Origin: Opacimonas viscosa
GTDB lineage: Bacteria; Pseudomonadota; Gammaproteobacteria; Enterobacterales; Alteromonadaceae
NCBI RefSeq assembly: GCF_024199005.1
Contig: NZ_JANATA010000002.1
Coordinates: 62,001-126,000 of the forward strand
Direction: 5' to 3'
Length of the DNA stretch: 64,000 bases
Shown piece after piece: positions 1-9,786 of the stretch. The notes beneath the pieces are model-generated. The model worked only from the letters and a program-made list of their open reading frames with translations. It was not told the DNA's origin and did not search any database. Positions within the stretch are counted from its first letter, which is position 1. Each line of letters begins with the position of its first letter. The translations under genes were made by a program, and so were the position numbers.

Positions 1-2510
1 ATGTGGCCAATTTCAGCAAGTAGGCCTGGTGCATCCAAGGCTTCTAATTCTATAAGTGTCGCATCATCTGAGGCGGAAAAGAACCGGACTTTAGTCGGTA
101 CGTTTAATTGCTTCAAGCGACGAGATAATTTCCGGTTATTATCATGTTTAACGGTTGGTTTTTCAAGTTGTGTTTGGATCGCGTCTTCAATTCGCTTGAG
201 ACGCTTGTCATTTGCTATTTTTTCATTTTGTCCATCTGTCACAATAATGCTATCAAACACATATTTATCCGGTGTTATTGCAATATGCGCGTCAAGTATT
301 GATAAATTACTACTATCAAGCACAGAGGCTATTTGGGCAAACATTGCAGGCCGATCTTTGCCATAAATGAGTAATTCACTCCCTGCCTTGGTAGTATCGT
401 TAGACATTTTTATCAACCAAGAGTCAGCGTTTTGTGCCGTGTGTTGCAGAATAACCGAAGTGTGCCAAGCAATTTGCACAGGTTTAAACCGAGTGAAATA
501 ACTATTGTCCAAACGTTGCCATAATTCAGAAATAGCCTCAGCAGAATGCTTTTCGACTAACAATTCTCTAGCATCTGTTTTATTTTGTTCTGCCCGCTCA
601 AATAGGGTGACTTGGCACTGCAAGCCATTTTCTAACGCATTAGTGGTTAGCACATATAATTCTTTTAGGAGTGATGATTTCCAATCATTCCACAGATTAT
701 CATTGGTAGCTCGAATATCAGCTAGAGTGAGTGCGTATAGCAGATTTAAGTGATTCGTTGACTTCACGGTAGAGGCAAAATCATTAATGACTTCAGGATC
801 ATATATGTCTCGACGTTGCGCCACCACTGACATGAGTAAGTGTGACTCAACTAACCAACTAATCATGGCGGTATCATCAGAACTTAAACCATGCTTTTCA
901 CCAAATTCAATGACATCAGCCGCACCTAACTTAGAATGGTCTCCACCTCGACCTTTACCTATGTCATGGAAGATACCAGCAATAAATAGTAGTTCAGGTT
1001 TATCCAAATTTTTAACAATGTTGCCACAGCGAGGGAAGGCTCTATTCAATGGAGAAAAATAATGCGCAATGAACTTCACTAGGCGATAGGTGTGCTCATC
1101 TACTGTATATGCATGGAATAAATCAAATTGCATCATGCCTACAACGTTGTCCCATTGTGGCAGGTAGGCTTGTAATATCCCATGAAGATGCATGATATCC
1201 CAACCTAAATTGAAGAAAGCTGGATTCTTCATAAGGCGCATAAATGCTTCTCTACAGGACGGATATTCTACCCAATAGGCAGAAGAAAATTCTCTACGCG
1301 CATTGCGCAACAGTCGAATACATTCGAAATCTAAACCTTTTGAATCAGGTGTATTGGCCACTAACTCTAAAAATGTAAATACATCTTCAGGCTGTTTAAA
1401 CACGTGCTGATGACGTGGGGATATTTTATCTTCACATAGCACAAAATCATCATTGAGTGTTCTGCCTGAAGAAACCGAAGTGTTGAGGATATCAACTTTA
1501 AACCGTTGCAAAAGCATCGTATTTAATTCGGTCACCCGACGCACGATACGGAAAAAGCCCTTCATCATGTTTTCGACGGACTTTTTATCTGAATCATTAA
1601 AGCCCAGTTTATGTGCAACATCTGCCTGATAATCAAACAATAATCGGTTTTCGCTACGACCAGCAACCAAATGAAGTGCAAACCGAATGCGCCATAACTG
1701 ACTGCGACAGTTAATCAACTCTTGGTGTTCTTGTTCTGTGAAGTAACCGTGCCCGACAAGTTCGTAGCCGTCATACTCTTTAAAATGTTTCTTGGCAACC
1801 CAACCGATAGATTGAATATCCCTTAAGCATCCAGGGTTTTCTTTGACGTTTGGCTCGAGATTGTACGAGGTATCATTGAATTTGCTATGACGTTGTTTTT
1901 GTTCTTCGTATTTGGCACTAAAGAAATCCTTACTAGACCAAACTCTTTTATGATTGACCTTTTCTAGCATGGCAGCAAACAATGTTTCACTGCCGATTAA
2001 ACAACGAGACTCCACTATATTAGTTGCAACGGTGATATCTAATTTGGCTTGTTCCACACAGTCTTTAATCGTTCGAACTGCTTGACCAACATCTAAGCGG
2101 CAATCCCATAATAAAGTGATAAAGGCGGACACTTTGTCACCTACAGCAGGCTTCAGTGTCTTTTTACTGAGGATAAGTAAATCAATATCGGAATAGGGTT
2201 GTAACTGACCACGACCATAGCCCCCTACAGCGACGAGAGATAAGTCAGGGACGTCTTTGAGGCCACTTAGTGTCCAAGCATGAGTAAGTAACGTGTCAAC
2301 AAAATCGGCCCTTCCAGTGACTAAATCATCAACTTGTGTTGATGAAAAACTGTCATTTAGCCAAGTATAACAATCTTGCACACAGCGTTTAAAACTTGCG
2401 ATATCAGATAAATCTTGAATTGCGGTGACATTTTTTTGGAGTGTCTGTAAATCCATTTGAATCAGATAATTTAAAGAGGAAGTATCTACAAGATTAGCGT
2501 GTTGTGACAT
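1..2510 (-). CDS. glnD: Bifunctional uridylyltransferase/uridylyl-removing enzyme GlnD (partial, C-terminus outside window)
   Basis: Signal-transducing enzyme that uridylylates PII proteins when glutamine is low and removes UMP when it is high. Reading the minus strand from ATG at 2508-2510 gives an open frame of 836 codons that runs off the left edge. Near residues 96-111 is the nucleotidyltransferase signature GGYGRGQLQPYSDIDL. Around residue 515 is the HD-domain motif HDIGKGRGGDHS. A first ACT domain starts near residue 720 (IYGKDRPAMFAQIAS) and a second near 805. E. coli GlnD is 890 aa, so about 50 residues are missing. An internal ATG at 2456 is a possible alternative start. It follows map on the same strand, the usual gammaproteobacterial order. 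Confidence 0.96.
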   Translation of the reverse strand, partial: MSQHANLVDTSSLNYLIQMDLQTLQKNVTAIQDLSDIASFKRCVQDCYTWLNDSFSSTQVDDLVTGRADFVDTLLTHAWTLSGLKDVPDLSLVAVGGYGRGQLQPYSDIDLLILSKKTLKPAVGDKVSAFITLLWDCRLDVGQAVRTIKDCVEQAKLDITVATNIVESRCLIGSETLFAAMLEKVNHKRVWSSKDFFSAKYEEQKQRHSKFNDTSYNLEPNVKENPGCLRDIQSIGWVAKKHFKEYDGYELVGHGYFTEQEHQELINCRSQLWRIRFALHLVAGRSENRLLFDYQADVAHKLGFNDSDKKSVENMMKGFFRIVRRVTELNTMLLQRFKVDILNTSVSSGRTLNDDFVLCEDKISPRHQHVFKQPEDVFTFLELVANTPDSKGLDFECIRLLRNARREFSSAYWVEYPSCREAFMRLMKNPAFFNLGWDIMHLHGILQAYLPQWDNVVGMMQFDLFHAYTVDEHTYRLVKFIAHYFSPLNRAFPRCGNIVKNLDKPELLFIAGIFHDIGKGRGGDHSKLGAADVIEFGEKHGLSSDDTAMISWLVESHLLMSVVAQRRDIYDPEVINDFASTVKSTNHLNLLYALTLADIRATNDNLWNDWKSSLLKELYVLTTNALENGLQCQVTLFERAEQNKTDARELLVEKHSAEAISELWQRLDNSYFTRFKPVQIAWHTSVILQHTAQNADSWLIKMSNDTTKAGSELLIYGKDRPAMFAQIASVLDSSNLSILDAHIAITPDKYVFDSIIVTDGQNEKIANDKRLKRIEDAIQTQLEKPTVKHDNNRKLSRRLKQLNVPTKVRFFSASDDATLIELEALDAPGLLAEIGH

Positions 2511-2540
2511 TTAACACAATGCCACTCTTAGATAATCAAA

Positions 2541-2573
2541 GTGGTAGAACCTGATATGACTAGGTTCTACCAA
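2541..2573. other. Inverted repeat between map and glnD
   Basis: Perfect inverted repeat: 2543-2552 (GGTAGAACCT) pairs with 2562-2571 across a 9-nt loop, extended by one T-A pair. On the minus strand a second possible stem, CCACT/AGTGG (about 2522-2545), overlaps it by two bases, so the two are mutually exclusive. There is no T tract downstream on either strand, so it is not a standard terminator. It could tune map-glnD read-through or be an mRNA processing site. Confidence 0.5.
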
Positions 2574-2619
2574 AAATTAATCATGTCGTTGCTCTTATTT
2601 AATAGTCTGTCACAACAGG

Positions 2620-3414
2620 TTAGGCATGCGAGATGATTTTAGGAATGGTTTCATCTGCTCGATGAGTCAAGATTTCGACCCCATCGGCAGTGACCAACAA
2701 GGTATGTTCCCATTGGGCGCTCAAACTTCTGTCTTTGGTCACAACAGTCCAGTTATCGGGTAAAATTTTAGAGTAGCGTTTACCGGCATTAATCATCGGT
2801 TCGATGGTAAAACACATTCCTTCTTTTAATACCTCGCCAGTACCTGGTCGACCATAGTGCACAACTTGCGGTTCTTCGTGAAATACAGCGCCAATGCCAT
2901 GTCCACAAAATTCTCGGACAATAGAGTAGTTATGTGCTTCGGCATGTTGTTGAATGATATGCCCGATATCGCCTAAGGTAGTGCCGGGCTTGACTATTTC
3001 AATAGCTTTATACAAACACTCTTGGGTCACTCTGATGAGTCGCTCAGCCATAATAGAAGGCTTGCCCACAACAAACATTTTTGAGGAATCGCCGTGGTAC
3101 CCGTCTTTGATAACGGTCACGTCGATATTCACACAATCCCCCTCTTTTAATTTTTTATCGCTGGGAATGCCATGACATATAACATGGTTAACAGAGGTAC
3201 AGATAGACTTCGGGAATGGAGGATTGCCGTAGTTTAAAGGGGCAGGGATCCCACCTTGGACGTCTACGATATAATTATGACACAGGGTATTTAGCTCATC
3301 GGTTGTCACGCCTTTTATGACATGCTCACCAATCATATCGAGCACTTCTGCAGCTAGCCTTCCCGCTACGCGCATTTTTTCGATTTCTTCTGCTGTTTTT
3401 ATTGTGGCAGCCAT
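2620..3414 (-). CDS. map: Type I methionine aminopeptidase
   Basis: Removes the N-terminal methionine from nascent proteins in the cytosol. The 264-aa product has the usual length and all five metal ligands in register with E. coli: Asp98, Asp109, His172 (in GHGIGAVFHEE), Glu205 (FTIEPMINAG) and Glu236 (QWEHTLL), plus the substrate-binding His79. It is divergent from rpsB, a highly conserved arrangement, and precedes glnD on the minus strand. The ATG start gives a normal N-terminus without extension. Confidence 0.98.
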   Translation of the reverse strand: MAATIKTAEEIEKMRVAGRLAAEVLDMIGEHVIKGVTTDELNTLCHNYIVDVQGGIPAPLNYGNPPFPKSICTSVNHVICHGIPSDKKLKEGDCVNIDVTVIKDGYHGDSSKMFVVGKPSIMAERLIRVTQECLYKAIEIVKPGTTLGDIGHIIQQHAEAHNYSIVREFCGHGIGAVFHEEPQVVHYGRPGTGEVLKEGMCFTIEPMINAGKRYSKILPDNWTVVTKDRSLSAQWEHTLLVTADGVEILTHRADETIPKIISHA

Positions 3415-3874
3415 AGTTAATTCCGTAGTTTGATATCATTGCGTCACATTTTACTGTTAGTCAGCAGTGAAGCAAGTATTTGTGCCAATTTTCTATAAAA
3501 CAGTGTTGTTGGGCGCAACATGCACTTATTAAAAATAATCAGTTGCAGGCGGGGGCCGGAGATTTTACGCATATTTTAATAAGTCTGTACAGATGGCACG
3601 ACAAGACAATAAAACTGAGGTGCAAATGTTGAATTATGCGCTTAATAATGATTTAATATGCCACCGCAATTTTGTGATTGCGTAAACAACCGCGTAAATG
3701 TGTGTCTGTTTTGAGTTGGAATCGCTTCGATAATGACTCAATAAACCCACCTTTACGTTAATTTAAAACACACATATATCGACACTGCGTTCGGGGTGTT
3801 TAAGCAAAACCCAGTTTTGTCTAAATCGAACAAAGGGATATATGGAGGCCTAACCCCAAATTTGGAGAATTATT
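3415..3874. promoter_or_regulatory. map/rpsB divergent intergenic region with probable S2-responsive rpsB leader
   Basis: The 460-nt gap has no credible ORF. The last 100 nt before rpsB resemble the gammaproteobacterial rpsB leader: the segment AAGCAAAACCCAGTTTTGTC (3802-3821) can form a stem. A GGGATATATGGAGG stretch (about 3836-3848) followed by CCCC (3854-3857) could pair as in the autoregulatory S2 binding element. The Shine-Dalgarno is TTTGGAG at 3861-3867. A possible -10 is GATAAT at 3729-3734, but no good -35 is seen. The leader assignment rests on position and resemblance, not on a covariance search. Confidence 0.5.
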
Positions 3875-4603
3875 ATGGCAAACGTTTCTATGCGTGACAT
3901 GCTACAAGCAGGCGTACACTTCGGTCACCAAACTCGTTACTGGAACCCAAAAATGAAGCCTTTCATTTTCGGCGCTCGTAACAAAGTTCATATCATTAAC
4001 TTAGAAAAAACAGTTCCTTTATTCAATGAAGCGCTAGGTTTCATCTCTGGTGTAGCTCAGAAAAAAGGTAAAGTGTTATTCGTAGGTACCAAACGTGCCG
4101 CGGGTGAAGCAGTTAAAGAAGCAGCACTTAAGTGTGACCAATTTTATGTGAACAAGCGCTGGTTAGGCGGTATGTTAACAAACTGGAAAACGGTTCGTCA
4201 GTCAATCAAACGTTTAAAAGACCTTGAAGTGCAAAGCACTGACGGTACGTTTGATAAATTAACGAAAAAAGAAGTGTTAATGTTACAACGTGAAATGACT
4301 AAGCTAGAAAGCAGCTTAGGTGGTATCAAGAATATGGGCGGTTTACCGGACGTAATTTTTGTTATCGATGCAGATCACGAACACATTGCAGTAACAGAAG
4401 CTCGTAACTTAGGTATTCCAGTAGTGGGTGTAGTTGATACTAACTCTAACCCAGATGGCGTAGACTACATCATCCCTGGTAATGACGATGCAATTCGTGC
4501 TGTTCAGTTATACACCAATGCAGTTGCAGACGCAGTTATCGCTGGTCGTGAGCAAAACATTGTAGTACAAGCTGAAGAAGAGTTCGTAGAAGCTTCTGAG
4601 TAA
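3875..4603 (+). CDS. rpsB: 30S ribosomal protein S2
   Basis: Structural protein of the small ribosomal subunit, 242 aa, the expected length. Typical features are the start [20 protein letters not shown], the segment [17 protein letters not shown] and the conserved [12 protein letters not shown] region. A short acidic tail ([11 protein letters not shown]) closes the protein. It is first of the rpsB-tsf pair and has a strong SD (TTTGGAG). Codon use is that of a highly expressed gene. Confidence 0.99.
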   Translation: MANVSMRDMLQAGVHFGHQTRYWNPKMKPFIFGARNKVHIINLEKTVPLFNEALGFISGVAQKKGKVLFVGTKRAAGEAVKEAALKCDQFYVNKRWLGGMLTNWKTVRQSIKRLKDLEVQSTDGTFDKLTKKEVLMLQREMTKLESSLGGIKNMGGLPDVIFVIDADHEHIAVTEARNLGIPVVGVVDTNSNPDGVDYIIPGNDDAIRAVQLYTNAVADAVIAGREQNIVVQAEEEFVEASE

Positions 4604-4613
4604 TTTGTAAAGT

Positions 4614-4641
4614 ATGCCAAACTCTAGGGTTTGGCATTTTT
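4614..4641 (+). terminator. rpsB-tsf intergenic attenuator/terminator hairpin
   Basis: Nine-bp stem ATGCCAAAC (4614-4622) / GTTTGGCAT (4629-4637) with a 6-nt loop, then TTTTT. It sits between two cotranscribed genes, so it probably terminates only part of the transcripts and sets the S2 to EF-Ts ratio. Confidence 0.8.
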
Positions 4642-4671
4642 GTATCAACTTTATTTCTATAGGAAATTATC

Positions 4672-5544
4672 ATGGCAGTAACTGCAGCACTGGTAAAAGA
4701 ATTACGTGAACGTACCGCAGCTGGTATGTTGGATTGTAAAAAAGCATTAGTTGAAGCTAACGGTGACATCGAACTTGCAATTGAAAATATGCGTAAGTCT
4801 GGTCAAGCAAAAGCGGCTAAAAAAGCCGGCCGTATCGCAGCTGATGGTGTTATCTTAACTAAAGTTAACGGTAATGTTGCAACAATGATGGAAGTTAACT
4901 GTGAAACTGATTTCGTTGCTCGTGACGAAGGTTTCTTAGCTTTTGGTCAAAAATTAATTAATGTTGCTAGTGCAAATGGCATTAGTGATATCGAAGCACT
5001 AAATGCAGCTGAATTAGACGGCGAAACAGTACAAGTTGTACGTGACGCTTTGGTTGCTAAAATCGGTGAAAATATCTCAGCACGTCGTGTGATTAATGTG
5101 GAAGGTGATAACCTTGGCGCATACGTACACGGTGGTCGCATTGGTGTTGTTGCTATCCTTAACGGTGGCGATGAAGACTTAGCAAAAGACGTAGCAATGC
5201 ACGTTGCTGCGGCATCTCCTCAGTTTGTAAAACCTGAAGATGTACCTGCAGAAGTCGTAGCGAAAGAAAAAGAAATTCAAATCGATATTGCAGTTCAGTC
5301 TGGTAAGCCAGCTGATATTGCTGAGAAAATGGTTTCTGGTCGCATGAAAAAATTCACTGGCGAGATCAGCTTAACTGGTCAAGCATTCATCAAAGATCCA
5401 AGCCAAACTGTCGGTCAATTATTAGCTAGCAAAAACGCTGACGTAGTTGACTTTGTTCGCTTTGAAGTGGGTGAAGGTATCGAGAAAAAAGAAGAAGATT
5501 TTGCTGCAGAAGTTGCTGCGCAAATGGAAGCTGCGAAGAAATAA
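4672..5544 (+). CDS. tsf: Translation elongation factor Ts
   Basis: Guanine-nucleotide exchange factor that recycles EF-Tu from GDP to GTP. The product is 290 aa. The N-terminal UBA-like domain ([20 protein letters not shown]) is followed by the EF-Tu contact motif [10 protein letters not shown] near residues 82-91 and the two core subdomains. SD AGGAAA lies just upstream of the ATG. It follows rpsB after a partial terminator and is itself followed by a stronger terminator. Confidence 0.99.
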   Translation: MAVTAALVKELRERTAAGMLDCKKALVEANGDIELAIENMRKSGQAKAAKKAGRIAADGVILTKVNGNVATMMEVNCETDFVARDEGFLAFGQKLINVASANGISDIEALNAAELDGETVQVVRDALVAKIGENISARRVINVEGDNLGAYVHGGRIGVVAILNGGDEDLAKDVAMHVAAASPQFVKPEDVPAEVVAKEKEIQIDIAVQSGKPADIAEKMVSGRMKKFTGEISLTGQAFIKDPSQTVGQLLASKNADVVDFVRFEVGEGIEKKEEDFAAEVAAQMEAAKK

Positions 5545-5589
5545 TTTCGCAGAACTCTTTTTACTCTGTAAAACATCAGATAAACTAAG

Positions 5590-5614
5590 AGCACTTCCTA
5601 GGAGGTGCTTTTTT
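5590..5614 (+). terminator. Rho-independent terminator after tsf
   Basis: Stem AGCACTTCC (5590-5598) / GGAGGTGCT (5601-5609) with one G-T pair, the inner bases forming a CTAG loop, followed by a run of six T. Confidence 0.85.
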
Positions 5615-5664
5615 ATACCCAATATATGGGAAGTCGCTAACCGAATTTAAGGAAAATATCATTC

Positions 5665-6408
5665 ATGAGTATCTCATCAAAATCTGTATATCGTCGTATT
5701 CTACTTAAACTATCAGGTGAAGCCCTGATGGGAGATGGTGAGTTCGGTATTGATGCGAAAGTCCTTGACCGCATGGCTCAGGAAATCAAAGAACTGGTAG
5801 AAATGGGTGTTCAAGTAGGCTTAGTTATCGGTGGTGGTAATTTATTCCGAGGTGAAGGATTAGCGAATGCTGGTATGAACCGAGTAGTGGGCGACCATAT
5901 GGGGATGCTGGCTACTGTGATGAATGGTTTGGCGATGCGTGATGCGTTGCACCGTGCTTTTGTTAATGCTCGTCTAATGTCTGCGATTCCATTAAATGGA
6001 GTCTGTGATGGGTATAACTGGGCTGAAGCGATTAGCTCATTAAAATCAGGTCGCGTAGTTATATTTGCTGCAGGCACAGGTAATCCATTCTTTACTACTG
6101 ATTCAGCTGCATGTTTACGCGGTATCGAGATTGAAGCTGATGCGGTATTAAAAGCAACTAAGGTAGATGGCGTGTTTACATCTGATCCTGCCAAAGACCC
6201 TGAAGCCCAACTATTAAAAACACTGACGTACAACGAAGTGTTAGAAAAAGAATTAAAAGTCATGGATTTATCTGCCTTTACTCTAGCCCGCGATCACTCG
6301 CTACCTATTCGTGTTTTCAATATGAATATTCCAGGTTGTTTAAAGCGTGTTGTCATGGGGGAAGATGAGGGTACATTAATTACACATGCAGAAAAATTAG
6401 AAAAATAG
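5665..6408 (+). CDS. pyrH: UMP kinase
   Basis: Phosphorylates UMP to UDP in pyrimidine nucleotide synthesis; bacterial UMP kinases form hexamers and are activated by GTP. The 247-aa protein belongs to the amino acid kinase fold: [13 protein letters not shown] near the N-terminus is the phosphate-binding start, [12 protein letters not shown] follows, and [15 protein letters not shown] contacts the nucleotide. SD AAGGA sits upstream of ATG. frr begins 8 nt after its stop, so pyrH-frr are one unit. Confidence 0.98.
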   Translation: MSISSKSVYRRILLKLSGEALMGDGEFGIDAKVLDRMAQEIKELVEMGVQVGLVIGGGNLFRGEGLANAGMNRVVGDHMGMLATVMNGLAMRDALHRAFVNARLMSAIPLNGVCDGYNWAEAISSLKSGRVVIFAAGTGNPFFTTDSAACLRGIEIEADAVLKATKVDGVFTSDPAKDPEAQLLKTLTYNEVLEKELKVMDLSAFTLARDHSLPIRVFNMNIPGCLKRVVMGEDEGTLITHAEKLEK

Positions 6409-6416
6409 GATTTGAA

Positions 6417-6974
6417 ATGATTGATGAAATTGAATTAGATGCCCAAGACCGCATGGAAAAGAGCTTAGGCTCATTAAAGTCACAACTTGCAAAAATCCGA
6501 ACAGGTCGTGCTCATCCAAGTTTGTTAGACAGTATTATGGTCCCGTATTACGGTACCGATACTCCGTTAAAACAAGTGGCTAATGTTATTGCTGAAGATA
6601 GTCGAACTTTGGCTTTATCCGTTTTTGATAAGTCAGCAATCCAAGCGGTAGAAAAAGCGATTATGCAATCAGATTTAGGTTTAAATCCTATGTCTGCAGG
6701 TGGTTCTATCCGTATACCTCTACCTCCATTGACTGAAGAACGTCGTAAAGATTTAATCAAAGTTGCTCGTAGTGAAGCTGAGAACGGCCGTGTCGCTATT
6801 CGAAATATTCGTCGTGATGCAAACTCTGACATTAAAGAGTTATTAAAAGAGAAAGAGGTCAGTGAAGACCAAGCTCGCGCTGGCGAAGAAAACGTTCAAT
6901 CTTATACCAATGATTTCATTAAAAAAGTCGATGAAATGTTAGCGGTAAAAGAAAAAGAACTAATGGAAATATAA
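6417..6974 (+). CDS. frr: Ribosome recycling factor
   Basis: Splits post-termination ribosomes together with EF-G. It is 185 aa, the standard length, with the signature [17 protein letters not shown] in the first helix and [20 protein letters not shown] in the last helices. It lies 8 nt after pyrH and 6 nt before uppS, consistent with a single transcript. Confidence 0.98.
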   Translation: MIDEIELDAQDRMEKSLGSLKSQLAKIRTGRAHPSLLDSIMVPYYGTDTPLKQVANVIAEDSRTLALSVFDKSAIQAVEKAIMQSDLGLNPMSAGGSIRIPLPPLTEERRKDLIKVARSEAENGRVAIRNIRRDANSDIKELLKEKEVSEDQARAGEENVQSYTNDFIKKVDEMLAVKEKELMEI

Positions 6975-6980
6975 TACTCC

Positions 6981-7739
6981 ATGGAAATTTTAGAAAAGGA
7001 ACCCGTTGCTGTATCTAATTCGATACCAACGAACCCACAACACGTTGCCATCATCATGGATGGTAACGGTCGTTGGGCAAAGCAAAAAGGAAAATTGCGT
7101 ACTTTTGGGCACAAAGCAGGTGTTGAATCTGTGCGGGCATCGGTCCGTTATGCCCGAAAGAATGGTATATCTGCACTGACATTATTCGCATTTAGTTCTG
7201 AAAACTGGAAACGTCCGAAAGATGAAGTGTCTGTTTTGATGGAATTGTTTAAACTCGTGTTAAGCAGTGAAGTTAAAAAACTTCATAAAAATGGCGTGCG
7301 CTTAAAAGTGATTGGAGATTTATCGGCGTTTGATGCGAGTTTGGTTAAAAAAATCCAAGCAGCAGAAATACTCACCCAAAATAATACTGAACTAAATCTT
7401 AATATCGCAGCTAATTATGGTGGTCGTTGGGACATTACCGAAGCGGCTAAAAAAATCGCTGTGGATGTTGCCAAAGGAAGGCTGTTGGCAGAAGACGTCG
7501 ATGAGTCCGTTTTTGATAGTTACACCTCTTTTGCTCAGTTACCTGATTTAGATTTATTGATTCGCACTGGTGGCGAAGAACGCATAAGTAACTTTTTATT
7601 ATGGCAATGCGCCTATGCAGAATTTTACTTTACAGATATTTTATGGCCTGACTTTAATGAGCAGGCATTCGCCGATGCAATTAGTGCCTACAAGGATCGA
7701 CAGAGGCGTTTCGGTAAAATCTCGGAACAAATTACCTGA
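6981..7739 (+). CDS. uppS: (2E,6E)-farnesyl-diphosphate-specific ditrans,polycis-undecaprenyl-diphosphate synthase
   Basis: Condenses eight isopentenyl units onto farnesyl diphosphate to make undecaprenyl diphosphate, the lipid carrier for peptidoglycan and surface polysaccharides. The 252-aa protein carries [13 protein letters not shown] with catalytic Asp27, [14 protein letters not shown], and [15 protein letters not shown] with the pyrophosphate-binding arginine. The stop overlaps the cdsA start (TGATG), indicating translational coupling. Confidence 0.98.
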   Translation: MEILEKEPVAVSNSIPTNPQHVAIIMDGNGRWAKQKGKLRTFGHKAGVESVRASVRYARKNGISALTLFAFSSENWKRPKDEVSVLMELFKLVLSSEVKKLHKNGVRLKVIGDLSAFDASLVKKIQAAEILTQNNTELNLNIAANYGGRWDITEAAKKIAVDVAKGRLLAEDVDESVFDSYTSFAQLPDLDLLIRTGGEERISNFLLWQCAYAEFYFTDILWPDFNEQAFADAISAYKDRQRRFGKISEQIT

Positions 7740-8602
7740 TGTTAAAACAACGTATCCTCACCGCACTTATTTTAGCGCCTTTAGCTTTATTCGCTATTCT
7801 CTTTTTACCTGTTGATTACTTTCAGTATGCCGTTGTTTTTGTGATGGGCTTAGGCGCTTATGAATGGGCGAACATGTCTGGTCTTATTCAACGTCGAATG
7901 AAATTAGTATTTACGGTCTTGATTTCAGCTTTGTGTTTACTGCTAAGTATCGTGGTACCTGCCACTGAGATTTGGGTGCAAGGTAAGTTAAATTCAGTTT
8001 TTTATTGGATCCTTACCAGTGCAACAGTTTGGTGGGCGTACTCGTTGGTCATGATTATCGTGTACCCGAAATATAGTAATTTTTGGCAGCGCTCAAATTT
8101 TATTCGTAATTTATTTGGTGTTTTTACGCTAGTTCCAACATGGGTTGCCATTGTCGTTTTACGAACTAGCTTACATGATGTAGATGCGACTTATGGTGCT
8201 TCTCTTATTTTTTATGTATTAGGGATTGTTTGGGCGGCAGACGTAGGTGCTTTTTTTGTTGGTGTAAAATTCGGAAAACGTAAATTACGCCCAAATGTTT
8301 CTCCTGGTAAAACCTACGAAGGTCTAGCCGGTGGGGTGATGGCGTCTTTGGCAATTATTGCTTTTGCAGCGATGCATTACCAGGTTGAACCTGCACGTAT
8401 TACTTTACATATTTTGGTCGGTGTCATTACGGTCGGCGTTTCTGCTTTAGGTGATTTAAATGAATCAATGTTTAAACGCTGTGCGGGGATCAAAGACTCA
8501 GGGAATTTGCTTCCAGGACATGGTGGTGTGTTAGATCGGATTGATAGCCTAACAGCAGCCTTTCCTGTATTTGCCTTTTGCTATGTGGTTTGGATGGCCT
8601 AA
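7739..8602 (+). CDS. cdsA: Phosphatidate cytidylyltransferase
   Basis: Integral membrane enzyme that converts phosphatidic acid and CTP to CDP-diacylglycerol, precursor of all phospholipids. It is 287 aa with about eight hydrophobic segments. The C-terminal signature (SALGDLNESMFKR followed by GIKDSGNLLPGHGGVLDRID) carries the conserved acidic metal ligands. It is translationally coupled to uppS (1-nt overlap) and to dxr (TAATG). Confidence 0.97.
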   Translation: MLKQRILTALILAPLALFAILFLPVDYFQYAVVFVMGLGAYEWANMSGLIQRRMKLVFTVLISALCLLLSIVVPATEIWVQGKLNSVFYWILTSATVWWAYSLVMIIVYPKYSNFWQRSNFIRNLFGVFTLVPTWVAIVVLRTSLHDVDATYGASLIFYVLGIVWAADVGAFFVGVKFGKRKLRPNVSPGKTYEGLAGGVMASLAIIAFAAMHYQVEPARITLHILVGVITVGVSALGDLNESMFKRCAGIKDSGNLLPGHGGVLDRIDSLTAAFPVFAFCYVVWMA

Positions 8603-9786
8603 TGCAGACCCTCTCAATTTTAGGTGCAACTGGTTCGATAGGCCAAAGTACATTAGCTGTTTTGAGTTTGCATCCTGAGAAATTTCGTGTTTTTGGATTA
8701 TCGGCACATTCTCAATATCAAGCATTAATTGATGATGCTATTAAATTTCGTGCTCAACATATTGTATTAACGGATGTTTCTTGTGCCCAAGAGGCGAACG
8801 CATACTATCAATCATCAGGGTGTCGTGCCGATTTACACTATGGCTCTGCTGCACTTGATTTCATTGCTGCAGATGCCAATGTAGATACAGTGATGGCTGC
8901 GATTGTTGGTGCTGCCGGCTTGCTACCTACGTTTGCAGCGGTACAAGCAGGCAAAAAAGTCCTGCTTGCGAATAAAGAAAGTCTCGTTATGACCGGTGAG
9001 ATTTTTATTTCAGCGGCTAATGCATCTGGGGCCACAATATTACCTATCGATAGTGAGCACAATGCTATTTTCCAGTGTTTACCGCATGATTTTGTTTATG
9101 GCGACCTGGCTACCTCTGGAATCACTAAAGTATTGTTAACAGGATCTGGCGGGCCATTTCTAGAGCGAACTTTAGATAGCTTTTCTCAGATAACCGCTGA
9201 CCAGGCGTGTGCCCATCCGAATTGGTCTATGGGCCAAAAAATATCGGTTGACTCTGCAACGATGATGAACAAAGGCCTGGAGTTCATTGAGGCAAAATGG
9301 TTGTTTGGTCTGGCTAATGATGATATTCAAATCGTATTACATCCCCAGTCTACTATTCATTCTATGGTGCAATATGCAGATGGCTCTGTACTTGCGCAAA
9401 TGGGTAATCCGGATATGCGGACACCTATCGCTCACGCCCTTACTTACCCTGAACGTATTGCTTCAGGTGTTGCTCCTTTGGATTTTAATGCGTTACAGGA
9501 TTTTACCTTTAGTACTCCTGAGCCCGAGCGTTACCCGAATTTATATTTAGCACTTGCAGCTGCTGAACAAGGTCAATCAGCTTGTACAGTCCTCAACGCA
9601 GCTAATGAGATATCTGTCGCGGCTTTTTTAGCAGGTACCATTTCTTTTACTCAAATTGCAGAATTGAACAAACAGGTCTTGCAAGAGCACACCAGCCAAT
9701 CGTGTACTTCTATCGCTGATGTTCTAAAGTTAGATGCGGCAACCCGCACATATAGCCAATCCTTGGTGGAGCAAGTGACATGTTAG
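8602..9786 (+). CDS. dxr: 1-deoxy-D-xylulose-5-phosphate reductoisomerase
   Basis: Second step of the non-mevalonate isoprenoid pathway: rearranges and reduces DXP to MEP with NADPH. The frame is open from 8578, but ATG at 8602 overlapping the cdsA stop gives the canonical N-terminus MQTLSILGATGSIGQST, so that start is chosen (394 aa). Motifs seen are the NADPH loop GATGSIG, ANKESLV, the metal and substrate site PIDSEHNAIFQ, and MGNPDMRTPIAHALTYPERI in two overlapping parts. It overlaps rseP by 7 nt. Confidence 0.97.
   Translation: MQTLSILGATGSIGQSTLAVLSLHPEKFRVFGLSAHSQYQALIDDAIKFRAQHIVLTDVSCAQEANAYYQSSGCRADLHYGSAALDFIAADANVDTVMAAIVGAAGLLPTFAAVQAGKKVLLANKESLVMTGEIFISAANASGATILPIDSEHNAIFQCLPHDFVYGDLATSGITKVLLTGSGGPFLERTLDSFSQITADQACAHPNWSMGQKISVDSATMMNKGLEFIEAKWLFGLANDDIQIVLHPQSTIHSMVQYADGSVLAQMGNPDMRTPIAHALTYPERIASGVAPLDFNALQDFTFSTPEPERYPNLYLALAAAEQGQSACTVLNAANEISVAAFLAGTISFTQIAELNKQVLQEHTSQSCTSIADVLKLDAATRTYSQSLVEQVTC

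Noticed and set aside
1-1062. Rightward ORFs opposite glnD
   Set aside because: They are frames on the complementary strand of a clearly coding, domain-rich GlnD frame.
8578-8601. Upstream ATG for dxr
   Set aside because: It adds eight residues (MLCGLDGL) inside cdsA before the canonical MQTLSILGATGSIG start.
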